A DNA stretch of 64,000 bases from assembly GCF_003610355.1 (NCBI RefSeq), contig NZ_RAPY01000001.1:1302001-1366000 (forward strand), given 5' to 3'. The notes under the pieces were generated by a model. The model did no database searches and had not been told where the DNA came from. It was given only the letters and a program-made list of their open reading frames with translations. The stretch comes from Sphingobacterium detergens (lineage in GTDB: Bacteria > Bacteroidota > Bacteroidia > Sphingobacteriales > Sphingobacteriaceae). The translations under genes were made by a program, and so were the position numbers. How positions within the stretch are numbered: the stretch's first letter is position 1; every line of letters begins with the position of its first letter. Below are positions 63,825 to 64,000 of this stretch, in pieces.

Positions 63825-64000
63825 TTGACAAAGCAACAACGAATAAATGCGTTTGTAAAACTGGGTGAACTGTTGAAAAAGCAGCCTGAAGATCTTACTC
63901 AGATCATTCAACTGGCGCAACATAAAAACCCTTGGTATACCGTAAAAAATGTTGAAAGTGCCCTTCATGCAATCTCATCTAACTTAACAGAAGAACGGCT
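63825..64000 (+). CDS. Probable acyl-CoA reductase (LuxC-like), 5' part only
   Basis: From TTG 63825 an open frame of 58 complete codons runs off the right edge: MTKQQRINAFVKLGELLKKQ, then a helix and QLAQHKNPWYTVKNVESALH. This resembles the N-terminal helical part of Bacteroidota acyl-CoA reductases (LuxC family), which often lie beside a 4Fe-4S ferredoxin gene. The catalytic region is outside the window. No in-frame ATG offers an alternative start, so TTG use is inferred. Confidence 0.6.
   Translation, partial: MTKQQRINAFVKLGELLKKQPEDLTQIIQLAQHKNPWYTVKNVESALHAISSNLTEER

Overview
The window looks like chromosome of a Bacteroidota bacterium of the Sphingobacteriaceae, most likely Sphingobacterium or a close relative. 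This is inferred from gene content and was not tested by a search. Supporting signs are: many -7 boxes of the form TAnnTTTG (the Bacteroidota primary sigma type), moderately AT-rich DNA, a DUF1573 protein, a 7TM-HD (PgpH-type) protein, a topoisomerase I with a Lys/Ala-rich tail, a Kdo pathway, and several DUF families common in this phylum. Gene density is high, operons are short, and strong intrinsic terminators separate convergent genes.

Layout. 0-9.5 kb: the edge of an AraC-type regulator, small membrane proteins, a YihY/BrkB protein, a two-gene operon of exported proteins of unknown role, and a NarL-type response regulator with its TPR-containing sensor kinase. 9.7-19.1 kb: an SMR efflux protein, a DEAD-box-like protein whose catalytic motifs are degenerate, an SGNH hydrolase, kdsA and kdsD (Kdo for lipopolysaccharide) around recQ, a DUF1573 protein and an aminotransferase. 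19.1-29.3 kb: cmk, a conserved unknown and topA in one tight run, then a glycerophosphodiester phosphodiesterase, a patatin, a DsbA/FrnE protein and smc. 29.8-30.6 kb: a gene-poor 0.8 kb stretch with two related hairpin-plus-box elements flanking a 93-bp tandem repeat. 30.6-43.8 kb: ppk2, pckA, a metallo-beta-lactamase-fold protein, an outer-membrane protein, two unlike aconitases side by side (acn, acnB), rpe and pgpH.

A tRNA-Ser(GCU) gene at 43.9 kb marks the start of an accessory, visibly more AT-rich segment (44.0-48.6 kb). It holds remnants of two transposases, a decayed membrane-protein gene, a lipoprotein gene with an in-frame amber stop, an M23 peptidase gene split by a one-base frameshift, and two unrecognised genes. 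The core resumes with a YdcF protein, a Gcr-type membrane protein, an SH3b protein, a large TPR protein, a two-gene metal (probably copper) handling unit, a TIGR01777 protein, a fumarylacetoacetase-family enzyme, the metNIQ transporter with a YchJ-type gene, a dicarboxylate symporter, a ferredoxin and the start of a probable acyl-CoA reductase.

No CRISPR array, intact insertion sequence, rRNA or replication origin is visible. The most interesting items are the repeat/hairpin locus at 29.9-30.6 kb, the motif-degenerate helicase-like protein at 10.1 kb, and the broken peptidase/lipoprotein operon beside the tRNA.
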